Source: Saprospiraceae bacterium
Lineage (GTDB): Bacteria > Bacteroidota > Bacteroidia > Chitinophagales > Saprospiraceae
DNA: 48,435 nt
NCBI GenBank assembly: GCA_013140975.1
Contig: JABFRV010000109.1
Location: 1 to 48,435, forward strand
Reading direction: 5' to 3'
The translations under genes were made by a program, and so were the position numbers. The notes under the pieces were generated by a model. That model ran no database searches, was not told the origin of the DNA, and saw only the letters and a list, made by a program, of their open reading frames with translations. Every line of letters begins with the position of its first letter. The stretch's first letter is position 1. Positions 34,219 to 43,312 of the stretch are shown here, one piece after another.

Positions 34219-37200
34219 ATGAAAAAACTTCAATTCCTTTTATTTTTTATACCCTTTTTAGCAATCAGTCAGGAAACGACTATTAATGTTCAAAAAAGTT
34301 CTTTGGAGCCTTTGAGAACTACGCTTCATATTCAACAGGAAGGCTTTATTCTGGTTAAAGATTTTTTTAGAAAGTTTGAATCAAATTTTGGATTGCATTC
34401 TAATCATGAAATGCGTCAAACGAAAAAATTGATTGAAAATTCTCAATTGGCACATTATAAATTCAAACAGTATTATAAAAATTTAGAAGTTTATGGTGCA
34501 GACTATTTTCTTCACGAAAAAAATGAAAAATTAGTGAGTGGGAATGGACTTATTTTTCCTATTGATGAATTGAATGTGAACCCAGCGATTACTGAGGACA
34601 AATTAGGAGAATTGTGTAGTAATGTATTACACATCAATACAGAAAGTTTTGACTTTCATAACCAACAACTTGTTATAATCAATAAGAATTATCCTTTTTC
34701 AGATGGAGAAATGATTTTGGCATATGTTAATGAAGTACATATTCATCATCCTGTAGTAGATCATAGAAAGATTATTATTAATGCACAAACTGGAGAAGTA
34801 ATTCGAAATTTTACAATTCAGACCAATTGTTTTAAGGACAAGGTGAAAGTAGAAACTTTATATCATGATGAAAGAGATGTCGATGCTGAAAAGGAAGGAT
34901 CGGAATATGTGTCTAAAGATTTATCAAGAGGAGGAGGGATATTTGTAACGAATAAAGCCGGAAAACTTTATTCCAATTCAGAAAATCAATGGGTAGCCGG
35001 ATCAGATAATTACAAAAATGGAATGCATGATCTTTTCTGGGGATTACAAAAGACTTATGATTACTTTAAACAGAAATTAAATCGTGATGGAGCAGATAAT
35101 AAAATGCTACCAATTAAAGCTTTCTTATTGGATACTGAGTCCTATGTCAATGCTTTTTGGTCACCTACATTACATACCTTAAATTTTGGCATTGGTGATG
35201 GAAATAATTATAGTCCATTAACGAGTATTGATGTTGTAGGGCATGAATTTGCTCATGGTGTTACACAATTTTCTGCAGGACTGGAATATTTGTATGAAGC
35301 CGGAGCTTTGAATGAATCTTTCAGTGATATTTTCGGTAAAGCAATCGAATATGAGTATGATAGAAATAAATTTGATTGGTATATAGGTGGCCGTTTTGCA
35401 AAAACGAAAGCACAGTCATTTAGAAATATGGAAAATCCCAATGCTTTCCAATGTCCAAAATACTATAAAGGTATTCAATGGAAAACAGGCTCAGGAGATA
35501 ATGGTGGAGTTCATTTTAATAGTGGTGTACTTAATTATTGGTATTATTTATTGTGTACCGGAAAGGATACTATAAATGAAGCAAAGGTTAACTTTTCAGT
35601 AAAAAAGTTAGGAATTGATTCTGCTACATTATTTGCTTATACTTTACTAAACAACTATTTAGGCAAAACTTCCGGATACTATGATGCTAGAGAAGCATCA
35701 TTATTACTAGCATCTAATTGGTGGGGAGCTTGCAGTCCTGAATATCACAATATATCTGAAGCCTGGAAAGCAGTTGGTGTTGGATCTAATGCTATAGATA
35801 ATGATCTTCAATTGATTAACACAAATGCATTAGTTTCATCTTGTAAAGATGGAGGATATTTTATCGCATCTAGAATTAATAACCAAAGCTGTAGTAAAGA
35901 CATTCCTATTGGTTCTGAAATCATCATGTATTACAAGTTAGATACATTTCCGGTATATAAAGAAACATTAAACCTTTCAAAAGAAATCATAGCAGGTTCT
36001 CATTTGGATTTTAACTTTTCAGTCAATCCAAAAATTGTTAAAAATGGGCAGTCAAGATTAACTGTTTGGATGGAGTCTGGTATAGATTCTGATACTTCCA
36101 ATAATCGATATTCTTTTCTTATTAACCGAATTACAACACAGACGGAACATGATTTTAGAATTAATAATTTTAATGTCATTGGCGCGCCTTGCCCAAATAA
36201 TGGGAATATGTATACGGCTAATTCAAGTTCAACTTATAATGGATGTAATGTAATTCCACCCGGTAATGAATTACAATTGCTCTTTAAGTTTAGCGATTCG
36301 TCTTATACTCATAAGTTCATAAACCAAACATCTATTTACCCCCAGGGATTTATTAGTATTAATGATATTCCCATTCCTAGAAGTTTTTTAGGGCTTAAAA
36401 AGGTAAACGTAAGTTTGATTTGGCCAAAAGATACTTTAATTAATAATAATACATTGGCATCTCAGATCGTAATGATTAATTCACGAGTATTAAATGAATT
36501 GGAAACATTTGAAAGTGCAAAATATGATTCAATCAAATTGGCAGTAAATTCTGATTCTTTTAATACATCAAGGATATATCAGGTGCCAACATTTGACAAT
36601 GATGCATTAGTAATCACGGGAGGAAAAATTTTAAATCCCAACGGTACTTTAATTATCAGAAATGATGCAGACATGAATCAGATGTTTAATAGGAATACAA
36701 AATTTACCACAAAACTTTATATATGTGCGGATGTTAGTCAGATTTCATCTCCTAAATTGGAATTTGATTTAGCGCAAAAAATTGGAAGCTTTAATTATGA
36801 TTCATTAAATTTAAGTGTGCCTCTTTCACCAGCAAGTACGAGGATAAGATTTTATAATTCAAGAAATGAAATACAAGATGAGGTACTAATTTTTGAAGCA
36901 TTAGATGCTTTGGAGAAAAACCATCATGCATATAATATACCACCTTCAACCAATTATATTGATATTACGAATCTTTGCATGAACGGAAGTGTAGATGCAA
37001 GTGGAAATATGAATCCGGATGGTGATTTTATAGTGTTTGACAATATCGTTATAACAGGTTCAACCTTGGTTTCAGATATTCCTTCGACACAAAATATAAT
37101 TGCTTATCCAAATCCTTCGGCGGGTAAAATTGCTCTTCGATGCTTGGATTCTGGAGATTATATTGAGGAATATAGTCTGGTCAATAGTTTAGGTGAAAAT

Positions 37201-37332
37201 ATTGAAAGCAAACGGAATCTGCAGGAAAATGGTCAAATTGAACTTTTAGCGCAAAGAGGAGGTGTGTATTGTGTGAAAGTGAAAACCAAATCAGGCAAGC
37301 AAAGTAGCCTGAAGCTTGTGTTTACTCATTGA
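34219..37332 (+). CDS. Secreted M4-family (thermolysin-like) metalloprotease with T9SS sorting domain
   Basis: This 1037-aa zinc endopeptidase has a signal peptide (MKKLQFLLFFIPFLAIS) and an inhibitory FTP/PepSY propeptide (about residues 25-200). The catalytic domain carries H342-E343-x2-H346 and the third zinc ligand E366 in GALNESFSD, 20 residues on as in thermolysin. H432 in NGGVHFNSGV matches the transition-state histidine. Beta-rich domains of unknown role follow. The C-terminus is a T9SS type A sorting domain (I-I-A-Y-P-N-P-S-A-G-K near residue 962, then SLVNSLGENIESK and GGVYCVKVKTKSG). All catalytic residues are present, so it should be an active secreted or surface protease. Confidence 0.93.
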   Translation: MKKLQFLLFFIPFLAISQETTINVQKSSLEPLRTTLHIQQEGFILVKDFFRKFESNFGLHSNHEMRQTKKLIENSQLAHYKFKQYYKNLEVYGADYFLHEKNEKLVSGNGLIFPIDELNVNPAITEDKLGELCSNVLHINTESFDFHNQQLVIINKNYPFSDGEMILAYVNEVHIHHPVVDHRKIIINAQTGEVIRNFTIQTNCFKDKVKVETLYHDERDVDAEKEGSEYVSKDLSRGGGIFVTNKAGKLYSNSENQWVAGSDNYKNGMHDLFWGLQKTYDYFKQKLNRDGADNKMLPIKAFLLDTESYVNAFWSPTLHTLNFGIGDGNNYSPLTSIDVVGHEFAHGVTQFSAGLEYLYEAGALNESFSDIFGKAIEYEYDRNKFDWYIGGRFAKTKAQSFRNMENPNAFQCPKYYKGIQWKTGSGDNGGVHFNSGVLNYWYYLLCTGKDTINEAKVNFSVKKLGIDSATLFAYTLLNNYLGKTSGYYDAREASLLLASNWWGACSPEYHNISEAWKAVGVGSNAIDNDLQLINTNALVSSCKDGGYFIASRINNQSCSKDIPIGSEIIMYYKLDTFPVYKETLNLSKEIIAGSHLDFNFSVNPKIVKNGQSRLTVWMESGIDSDTSNNRYSFLINRITTQTEHDFRINNFNVIGAPCPNNGNMYTANSSSTYNGCNVIPPGNELQLLFKFSDSSYTHKFINQTSIYPQGFISINDIPIPRSFLGLKKVNVSLIWPKDTLINNNTLASQIVMINSRVLNELETFESAKYDSIKLAVNSDSFNTSRIYQVPTFDNDALVITGGKILNPNGTLIIRNDADMNQMFNRNTKFTTKLYICADVSQISSPKLEFDLAQKIGSFNYDSLNLSVPLSPASTRIRFYNSRNEIQDEVLIFEALDALEKNHHAYNIPPSTNYIDITNLCMNGSVDASGNMNPDGDFIVFDNIVITGSTLVSDIPSTQNIIAYPNPSAGKIALRCLDSGDYIEEYSLVNSLGENIESKRNLQENGQIELLAQRGGVYCVKVKTKSGKQSSLKLVFTH

Positions 37333-37394
37333 TCAATGAATTATCGGCTTCAAGAGGCCGTAAAGTCTAAAATTTCACTCATATTAAAATATTT

Positions 37395-37417
37395 TATACT
37401 GTATAAATAACAGTATA
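37395..37417. repeat. Inverted repeat downstream of the M4 protease
   Basis: TATACTG and CAGTATA are perfect 7-base arms around a 9-base AT loop. It lies 63 bases after the protease stop and 84 before the glucosaminidase start. There is no T-run, so it is a weak terminator candidate; it could be an operator for the next gene. Confidence 0.4.
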
Positions 37418-37453
37418 TCAATTAAATATATATTATTACCTACCCCCCAACAG

Positions 37454-37461
37454 TAAATTTG
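37454..37461 (+). promoter_or_regulatory. -7 element of the glucosaminidase gene
   Basis: TAAATTTG is an exact Bacteroidota -7 match 39 bases before the ATG at 37501. No well-spaced TTG is visible. Confidence 0.45.
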
Positions 37462-37500
37462 GTATAATTCTTGTATTAGGCTAGGAATAATTAATTGAAT

Positions 37501-38199
37501 ATGTCTTCTTACCTCCTAAAAATAGTTTGTTTTATTTGCATAGTTGTTTCAATTGCGAGTAAACCCTTAATCAAGCCTGAACTTAGTTATATTGATCAGT
37601 TCAAAGAGATAGCTATTAATGAAATGAGAAGAACAGGTATTCCAGCTTCCATAAAGCTTGCGCAAGGACTTACAGAATCAATGGCTGGAAGATCAGAATT
37701 AGCAATTCAGGCTAACAATCATTTTGGAATTAAGTGTAAATCCAACTGGGATGGTGAAACATACCATTACAAAGATGATGATTTGGATGAAGCAGGTCAA
37801 TTGATTCATTCTTGCTTTAGAAAATACACTGCAGCTGAAGAATCTTTCATAGATCATAGTATTTTTTTAACAGGAAGAAGTAGATACAGAGCATTATTTT
37901 CATTTCATAAATCGGATTATATTTCCTGGGCTCGTGGATTACAGAATTGTGGGTACGCTACAGATCCTCTATATGCCAATAAACTGATTGAAACAATAGA
38001 AAAGTACAAACTTTATGTTTTTGATCAGGAAGACAATGCTGACAATCAAGAAAGGATAGAAATAACGAATAGTAAAATAAATGTTCCTGAAAGACCTGCT
38101 GTGATTATTGTCTCACAAGAATCAAGTTCAAAAGGACTAAAATCCAATTCTAAGAAAAAAAGTCAATTAAGAAGGAAATTAAGTAAAGCTAAAATGTAA
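37501..38199 (+). CDS. Exported GH73-type glucosaminidase (FlgJ/LytG-like)
   Basis: This 232-aa protein starts at the ATG at 37501 (a TTG two codons upstream is less likely). A hydrophobic N-terminus (YLLKIVCFICIVVSIAS) is followed by the glucosaminidase fold at about residues 30-180: TGIPASIKLAQGLTES with the probable catalytic glutamate E59, AIQANNHFGIKCKSNWDGETYHYKDDD, and the closing WARGLQNCGYATDPLYANKLIETIEKY. The family cleaves peptidoglycan GlcNAc-MurNAc bonds. Relatives often carry C-terminal LysM domains; here a basic lysine/serine tail (S-K-K-K-S-Q-L-R-R-K-L-S-K-A-K-M) takes that place and may bind the wall by charge. Confidence 0.88.
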   Translation: MSSYLLKIVCFICIVVSIASKPLIKPELSYIDQFKEIAINEMRRTGIPASIKLAQGLTESMAGRSELAIQANNHFGIKCKSNWDGETYHYKDDDLDEAGQLIHSCFRKYTAAEESFIDHSIFLTGRSRYRALFSFHKSDYISWARGLQNCGYATDPLYANKLIETIEKYKLYVFDQEDNADNQERIEITNSKINVPERPAVIIVSQESSSKGLKSNSKKKSQLRRKLSKAKM

Positions 38200-38261
38200 A
38201 GCTTTATTAGAAAGCGATAAAGATTTAGAAATAATTAAGAATTATATATATAAAAAAAACA

Positions 38262-38269
38262 TATCTTTG
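38262..38269 (+). promoter_or_regulatory. Orphan -7 element facing the 3' end of pdxA
   Basis: TATCTTTG is an exact Bacteroidota -7 match, but no plus-strand gene follows before 39803. The next 70 bases contain a locally GC-rich patch (GGTTGTCGGGGTCG). It could start an unlabelled small RNA antisense to the end of pdxA, or be a relic. Confidence 0.35.
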
Positions 38270-38341
38270 CCCTGCCAAGGTTGTCGGGGTCGAAGTAAAC
38301 CAATCTCATACCAAGACGAATGATAATAGAGTGAAAATAAC

Positions 38342-39400
38342 CTACTCGCTCAATTCTTCTGACAGCTTTGGCTTTTTCTTTAATATGTCCTTTCTGGAAT
38401 CAGAATAACCCCATCTTTCAAATATTATATCTTTTGCTGCATAAATTGCCTGAAGCATTGATCTGTGGTCTGCTAGGTTTTGACCTGCAATGTCAAATGC
38501 GGTTCCGTGATCTGGTGAGGTACGAACAAACGGTAATCCGGCAGTATAATTTACCCCATGTGAAAAGGCAACAGATTTAAACCCGGTTAAGCCCTGATCA
38601 TGGTACATAGATAGGATTCCATCAAATTTTGATATGAGTCTCGAACCAAAAAAGCTATCTGCAGGATATGGGCCACTCACGAATTTTCCATTTTTCTTGC
38701 ATTCGATTACTGCGGGTCTTATGATTTCTTCTTCTTCAGATCCCAACATTCCTTCTTCGCCAGCATGAGGATTTAAACCTAAAACAGCAATATTTGGCTT
38801 TTCAAGTCCGAAGTCTTTAATAAGAGAATTCTCCATAATGTTAATCTTATTGATAATCGACTCTTTGGTTATTTTAGAACAAACATCTTTCAAGGGTATG
38901 TGATCTGTAACTAAACCCACTCGTAATTTATCAGAAACCATCATCATTAAAACCTCAGATGAGCCTGATTTTTCTTTAAGATATGATGTATGACCAAGAT
39001 GTTGAAAACCTGCCATTTTCATGCTGTGTTTATGAATTGGACCGGTTACTATGGCGTCCAATTCTTTATTCATAATATCTTCTACAGCCTGTTCCAATGC
39101 CAATTGAGCAAGTTTTCCTCCTTCAGGACTAGGTTTTCCCAGATTAATGTTCACATTGTCATTCCAACAGTTAACAAGGTTAATTCGATTATTCTTAGGC
39201 TTTTCACCTTTGTTTAATACATAAATTGAAAGATTAGCAAGATTGACAATATTCTTATGGTATGAGGTTATTTTTATATTACCATAAATTACAGGAATGA
39301 TATATTGTAAAATTGACTCATTACTTAAGGCTTTAAGAATTACTTCAAGGCTGATACTATTAATATCTCCAGTAGTAATTCCAATTTTTACTTTTTCCAT
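38342..39400 (-). CDS. pdxA: 4-hydroxythreonine-4-phosphate dehydrogenase
   Basis: This NAD-dependent enzyme of vitamin B6 (pyridoxal phosphate) synthesis has 352 aa from the ATG at 39400. The metal-binding histidines are in place: H167 (VTDHIPL), H212 (NPHAGE) and H267 (MYHDQGL), at almost the E. coli positions. GHTSYL, TGPIHKHS and SPDHGTAFDIAG are family motifs. The N-terminal G-D-I-N-S-I-S-L-E-V differs from the usual G-D-x-x-G-I-G-P-E, a loop that normally is glycine-rich. The -7 element at 39418-39425 lies between this ATG and an upstream in-frame TTG, which excludes the longer form. No other pdx gene is adjacent. Confidence 0.92.
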   Translation of the reverse strand: MEKVKIGITTGDINSISLEVILKALSNESILQYIIPVIYGNIKITSYHKNIVNLANLSIYVLNKGEKPKNNRINLVNCWNDNVNINLGKPSPEGGKLAQLALEQAVEDIMNKELDAIVTGPIHKHSMKMAGFQHLGHTSYLKEKSGSSEVLMMMVSDKLRVGLVTDHIPLKDVCSKITKESIINKINIMENSLIKDFGLEKPNIAVLGLNPHAGEEGMLGSEEEEIIRPAVIECKKNGKFVSGPYPADSFFGSRLISKFDGILSMYHDQGLTGFKSVAFSHGVNYTAGLPFVRTSPDHGTAFDIAGQNLADHRSMLQAIYAAKDIIFERWGYSDSRKDILKKKPKLSEELSE

Positions 39401-39802
39401 ATTGATAAGACAGTGTGCAAATGTAATGAATTTATTCAATTTAATAGTTTTGACAGGCTGCGTCTAGGGGCTTAATCGTATTCCTCATTATTGCAATTCA
39501 AATAGAATTAGAATCAAAGGAGTAAATGAAAAGAATAAAAAATTAATTGCTGTGTGGATTCTTTATCTTTCAATGGAAAATTGAAAAACATAGTTTTGTT
39601 ACTTCAGTATAATATATTCAATTTCATAAATTTTAATACTGAACGAATATAAATTTTATTTTATATTTTTAGTGATAATTTTGCTAAAAACGAGTACATT
39701 TTACACCAAATAACCTTCTTGCTGGATAGGCCCATATTTAAGCACCTTGGATAGTATAAATATATGCCTACTTTTGCTTATAAATTGACAAATAAGAATC
39801 TA
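39401..39802. other. Intergenic region between pdxA and the CotH-kinase gene
   Basis: This AT-rich region holds the pdxA -7 element, two plus-strand -7 matches (TAGTTTTG at 39445-39452 and 39591-39598) and a perfect inverted repeat of 7-base arms (TTTCAAT / ATTGAAA, 39568-39586). No RNA gene or credible ORF was seen. Confidence 0.5.
39418..39425 (-). promoter_or_regulatory. -7 element of pdxA
   Basis: The minus strand reads TACATTTG, an exact Bacteroidota -7 match 17 bases before the ATG at 39400. It fixes the pdxA start. Confidence 0.5.
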
Positions 39803-42127
39803 ATGAAATTATTAATAGTAATTTTAACACTAGCCAATCTACAAATAATTGCTCAAAGTTTACCCTTAGAAATGAAGTTTTCGGCGGATGGTAAACGACT
39901 CGTTTCAGGTGGTGACCCGACGGATGGTTTTTTTCAACTGAATAAGATCAGGCGAATTGAATTGGAATTTGATCAGGCGAATTATTGGACTTTACTGACT
40001 TCAAATTATCAATCCAAAACAGATCTTCCGGCCAGATTAATTCATGATGGTAAGACTTATAATGATGTAGGAGTAAGATTTAAAGGGCAGACTTCTTATC
40101 AACGTGTAACAACAATGAAAAAGTCTTTTAATATTACAATGGATTATAAAGATTCAACACAAAATCTAAAAGGGTATGAAACAATAAATCTCAATAATTC
40201 ATTTGAAGATAATAGTTTTAGCAGAGAAGTATTTTATGAGAATTTAACCAGACCTTTTTCTCAATCATTAAAGGCCAATTTTGTTCACCTATTTATTAAT
40301 GGTCAGGACTGGGGATTATATCCTTGTGTACAAGCGCTTGACGGAGATTATGTAAAAGAATGGTTTCTAAGTAATGAAGGTGCCAGATGGCGATGTGAAA
40401 GAACTACTACAGGAGGTGGAGGCCCTGGCGGTAATTTTGGTGCCGGAACGTCAACACTTAATTATTTGGGTGATAGTCCAAATCTATATACACCGCATTA
40501 TACACTTAAGAAATCAACAATAACTGACCACTGGGAGAAGCTTGCATTCATGACTAAAGTATTAAATACAGTGCCATTGGCACAGTTGGAAGATACTTTA
40601 AACAAGGTCCTTGATGTTGACAGAGCTTTATGGTTTCTTGCAAAAGAAATTATGTTTGGTGACGATGACAGTTATATTAATAAAGGGGGAATGGATTATT
40701 ACTGCATTTATCAAAAAGATGTGGATCGATTCGTTCCATTGGAGTATGATGCCAATTCAGTGATGTCAGGAAATACCGCAACCTGGTCAATATTTTTAAA
40801 AGAAACCAATGTACAATTTCCACTTGCCAATCGACTTTTTGCAGTGCCTGCATTACGTCAAAGATACCTTGCGCATTTTAGAACGATGTTTAAGCAAGCG
40901 TTGGATAGCACTCATTTTGTTGGTACCTTAAATTCTATATATGGAATGATTGATACCTTAGTAAATTCTGATCCTAAAAAATTGATGACATATACAGCCT
41001 GGCAAAATGAAAAAAATAATTTGTTTAATTGGATGCGTAATCGCAGGACATTTATTCAAAACAATGCAGAATTTAAACAAGCAGGAGTAAAAATAGATTG
41101 GGTAAAGTTGGCTACAAACGGAGTATTAAACGAAAACCCAGGCAGCTATGAAACAGCTGTTATTACTGCTAAAGTTGAAAATACAGCGGGAACCAAAAAA
41201 GTGAACCTTTATTATGGATCAGGATATGATGGCAAATTTACCAGGATTGAAATGGCGGATGATGGTAAACATGGCGATGAAGCCGCTGGCGATGGTATAT
41301 TTGGTGGTGAAATTCCTTCTTTTCCACAAGCAACATTTGTAAGATATTACATAGAGTCTATCGCAAATAATTCTTCATCAACAGCAGTTTATATGCCAGA
41401 AGGAGCGGAACATGATGTTTTTATTTATCAGGTTAAAGTTGATCCATCTTCTTCGAATGAAGTTGTAATTAATGAATTAATGGCTTCAAACACAAATTCA
41501 ATAGCGGATCAAGACGGTGAATATGATGATTGGATTGAATTGTATAATAAATCAAAGAGCCCTGTGGATATTAGCGGATGGATACTCACTGATAATTCAA
41601 CCAATTTGGATAAGTACAGAGTTCCAACCGGTACAATCCTTATGCCGGAAAGCTATTTAATAATATGGGCAGATGAAAATGGCAAGCAAGTTGGGTATCA
41701 CGCCAACTTTAAATTATCAAGTTCAGGAGAAGAAGTATTTCTTTTGGACAGCACAGGGAAGCAGGTTGATTATGTAAAATTTGGGCAACAAGAATCTGAT
41801 AAAGGTTATGCGAGAATGCCGAATGGTACAGGCAGTTTCATTATACAGAACCATACTTTCAATAAGAATAACAATACTACAAAGACGAGTAATCCTTTAT
41901 CTGAAACAGAATTTGATATATATCCAAATCCAGCACGTGATATAGTTTTCATTGAAAGTAAAAGTTCTAACGAATTTCAATATCAACTCGTAAACCAACT
42001 TGGTGTAACAATTTTATCTGGACGAGCAACAGGAGAAACAACTTTGGACATTAGAAACATACCTTCCGGCTTATATTTTATTAGAATAAATAATGGAATT
42101 AAGAAATTGCTTGTAGAAAGACATTGA
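39803..42127 (+). CDS. Secreted CotH-kinase-like protein with lamin-tail and T9SS domains
   Basis: This 774-aa protein starts at the ATG at 39803, where a signal peptide begins (MKLLIVILTLANLQIIAQ); an ATG at 39764 is also possible. The CotH domain spans about residues 60-370: V-G-V-R-F-K-G-Q-T-S-Y, K-K-S-F-N-I-T-M-D-Y, INLNNSFEDNSFSREVFYENL and the late F-V-P-L-E-Y-D-A-N. CotH proteins are atypical protein kinases, first known from Bacillus spore coats. A beta-sandwich region follows, then a lamin-tail domain (VVINELMASNTNSIADQDGEYDDWIELYN, about 555-670) and a type A sorting domain (D-I-Y-P-N-P-A-R-D, then GLYFIRINNG). It is predicted to sit on the cell surface; the substrate is unknown. 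Confidence 0.88.
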   Translation: MKLLIVILTLANLQIIAQSLPLEMKFSADGKRLVSGGDPTDGFFQLNKIRRIELEFDQANYWTLLTSNYQSKTDLPARLIHDGKTYNDVGVRFKGQTSYQRVTTMKKSFNITMDYKDSTQNLKGYETINLNNSFEDNSFSREVFYENLTRPFSQSLKANFVHLFINGQDWGLYPCVQALDGDYVKEWFLSNEGARWRCERTTTGGGGPGGNFGAGTSTLNYLGDSPNLYTPHYTLKKSTITDHWEKLAFMTKVLNTVPLAQLEDTLNKVLDVDRALWFLAKEIMFGDDDSYINKGGMDYYCIYQKDVDRFVPLEYDANSVMSGNTATWSIFLKETNVQFPLANRLFAVPALRQRYLAHFRTMFKQALDSTHFVGTLNSIYGMIDTLVNSDPKKLMTYTAWQNEKNNLFNWMRNRRTFIQNNAEFKQAGVKIDWVKLATNGVLNENPGSYETAVITAKVENTAGTKKVNLYYGSGYDGKFTRIEMADDGKHGDEAAGDGIFGGEIPSFPQATFVRYYIESIANNSSSTAVYMPEGAEHDVFIYQVKVDPSSSNEVVINELMASNTNSIADQDGEYDDWIELYNKSKSPVDISGWILTDNSTNLDKYRVPTGTILMPESYLIIWADENGKQVGYHANFKLSSSGEEVFLLDSTGKQVDYVKFGQQESDKGYARMPNGTGSFIIQNHTFNKNNNTTKTSNPLSETEFDIYPNPARDIVFIESKSSNEFQYQLVNQLGVTILSGRATGETTLDIRNIPSGLYFIRINNGIKKLLVERH

Positions 42128-42262
42128 GAAAATAAATTCCCAAAAGGATTCTATCCTGCGTCCTAAATGCAAAACATTTTGCTTAAAAATTTTGCAATTT
42201 GTTGATCTTTTGTTAATTAACTTTACGGGGTTAATGAATTCTTCAACAAATTTTATTAAAGT

Positions 42263-42778
42263 ATGAATATCAACTTTATTTCTCTGATCTTAGCAGCACT
42301 AGTACCTACTATCATAGGCTTTATTTGGTACCATGATAAAGTCTTTTTAAAGCCTTGGATGAAGGAAACCGGAATGACCCATGAAAAAATGAAAAGTGGC
42401 AATATGTTAAAGATTTTCGGAGGATCGCTATTGTGCTCTTTATTATTAGCTTGGGTGATGAATCTTATTGCATATCATGATTCTTTCGTTATGGGCTCCT
42501 TATTTTATGCTACAAACGGAACTATGAATCCTGATCCTAATTCTTTAGCAGGGCAATGGTACAAGACTTACCAGGACAATTTTGCACTGTCTAATCATAC
42601 CTTCAAGCATGGAGCTTTTCATGGGATGATGATTGGTGGAATCCTGATTGCATTACCTATTCTAATTACAGAATCATTGTACGAGCAAAGAAGTTGGAAA
42701 TATGTACTTATTAAGGGAGGATATTGGATACTTTGCCTGGCTTTAATGGGCGGAATAATAGCAGCAATGGCAAAATGA
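42263..42778 (+). CDS. DUF1761 family membrane protein
   Basis: This 171-aa integral membrane protein has four hydrophobic segments (residues about 4-22, 52-70, 115-134 and 148-168). The DUF1761 opening is L-I-L-A-A-L-V-P-T-I-I-G-F-I-W-Y-H, followed by F-L-K-P-W-M-K-E-T-G, and histidines stand in the loop before the third helix (SNHTFKHGAFHG). The family has no established function. A weak promoter (TAACTTTA at 42218-42225) precedes it. It converges on an exported DUF2024 gene with a long hairpin in between. Confidence 0.82.
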   Translation: MNINFISLILAALVPTIIGFIWYHDKVFLKPWMKETGMTHEKMKSGNMLKIFGGSLLCSLLLAWVMNLIAYHDSFVMGSLFYATNGTMNPDPNSLAGQWYKTYQDNFALSNHTFKHGAFHGMMIGGILIALPILITESLYEQRSWKYVLIKGGYWILCLALMGGIIAAMAK

Positions 42779-42798
42779 ATTATTAATTAATAATGGTA

Positions 42799-42844
42799 AA
42801 TTGTGAATGATAAGTATGAAGCAAATTATTTATCATTCACAATT
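42799..42844. terminator. 15-bp-arm hairpin between convergent genes
   Basis: AATTGTGAATGATAA and TTATCATTCACAATT are perfect 15-base inverted arms around a 16-base loop, midway between two convergent genes. It fits a bidirectional terminator, but its length and low GC also suit a dispersed intergenic repeat. Confidence 0.55.
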
Positions 42845-42884
42845 CTTTCATAGCTATTAAGGTAGATGATTTCGAATAATGTTC

Positions 42885-43241
42885 TCAGTCACAATTCTCC
42901 ATCTCGAAAATAAAGTATCCTTTTGACTTAATATCTGCTTCCCATTGAGGTTTAATCATTTCAACATGACAGAAACGACATTCTTTCGCACTTAGAACCT
43001 GGCCTTCCTGGCCCTTGGATTTTAAATAATGCCTTCCATAAGAATAGATAACATTCGTATCTCTTTGTTCGGTTGGCGCCATTATGTCAAAGTGCATAAT
43101 ACTACCATCTTTTTTCCTTACATAAGTATCCCAGACCGCAACCTGCATAGATTTAGATTTTTTTAATGGTGAAACTTGTGCCGAACAATATGTTCCGCCA
43201 AGCATAAGAATAAGAAATCCGGATTTTAAAATACAATTCAT
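42885..43241 (-). CDS. Exported DUF2024-family protein
   Basis: This 118-aa protein starts at the ATG at 43241 (an upstream in-frame TTG adds four residues). The first 22 residues form a signal peptide (MNCILKSGFLILMLGGTYCSAQ). The rest is the whole DUF2024 domain: V-A-V-W-D-T-Y-V-R-K-K-D-G-S-I-M-H-F-D-I, KECRFCHVEM with the conserved cysteine pair and histidine, and G-Y-F-I-F-E-M-E-N-C at the end. DUF2024 proteins known to me are cytoplasmic and lack a signal peptide, so export is odd. C-x-x-C-H could bind a metal, and looks like a c-type heme site, but it is conserved in non-exported relatives too. The function is unknown. Confidence 0.8.
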   Translation of the reverse strand: MNCILKSGFLILMLGGTYCSAQVSPLKKSKSMQVAVWDTYVRKKDGSIMHFDIMAPTEQRDTNVIYSYGRHYLKSKGQEGQVLSAKECRFCHVEMIKPQWEADIKSKGYFIFEMENCD

Positions 43242-43312
43242 AATGTTACACAATTAATATTTTAGAATTAGAATTTAAAAATAACAATCAACAGTTACTC
43301 CCAATTTACTAC

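Noticed and set aside
38270-38340. Possible tRNA-like sequence after the orphan promoter (GGTTGTCGGGGTCG)
   Set aside because: No acceptor stem, anticodon arm or T-arm could be paired; the resemblance is limited to a short GC-rich patch.
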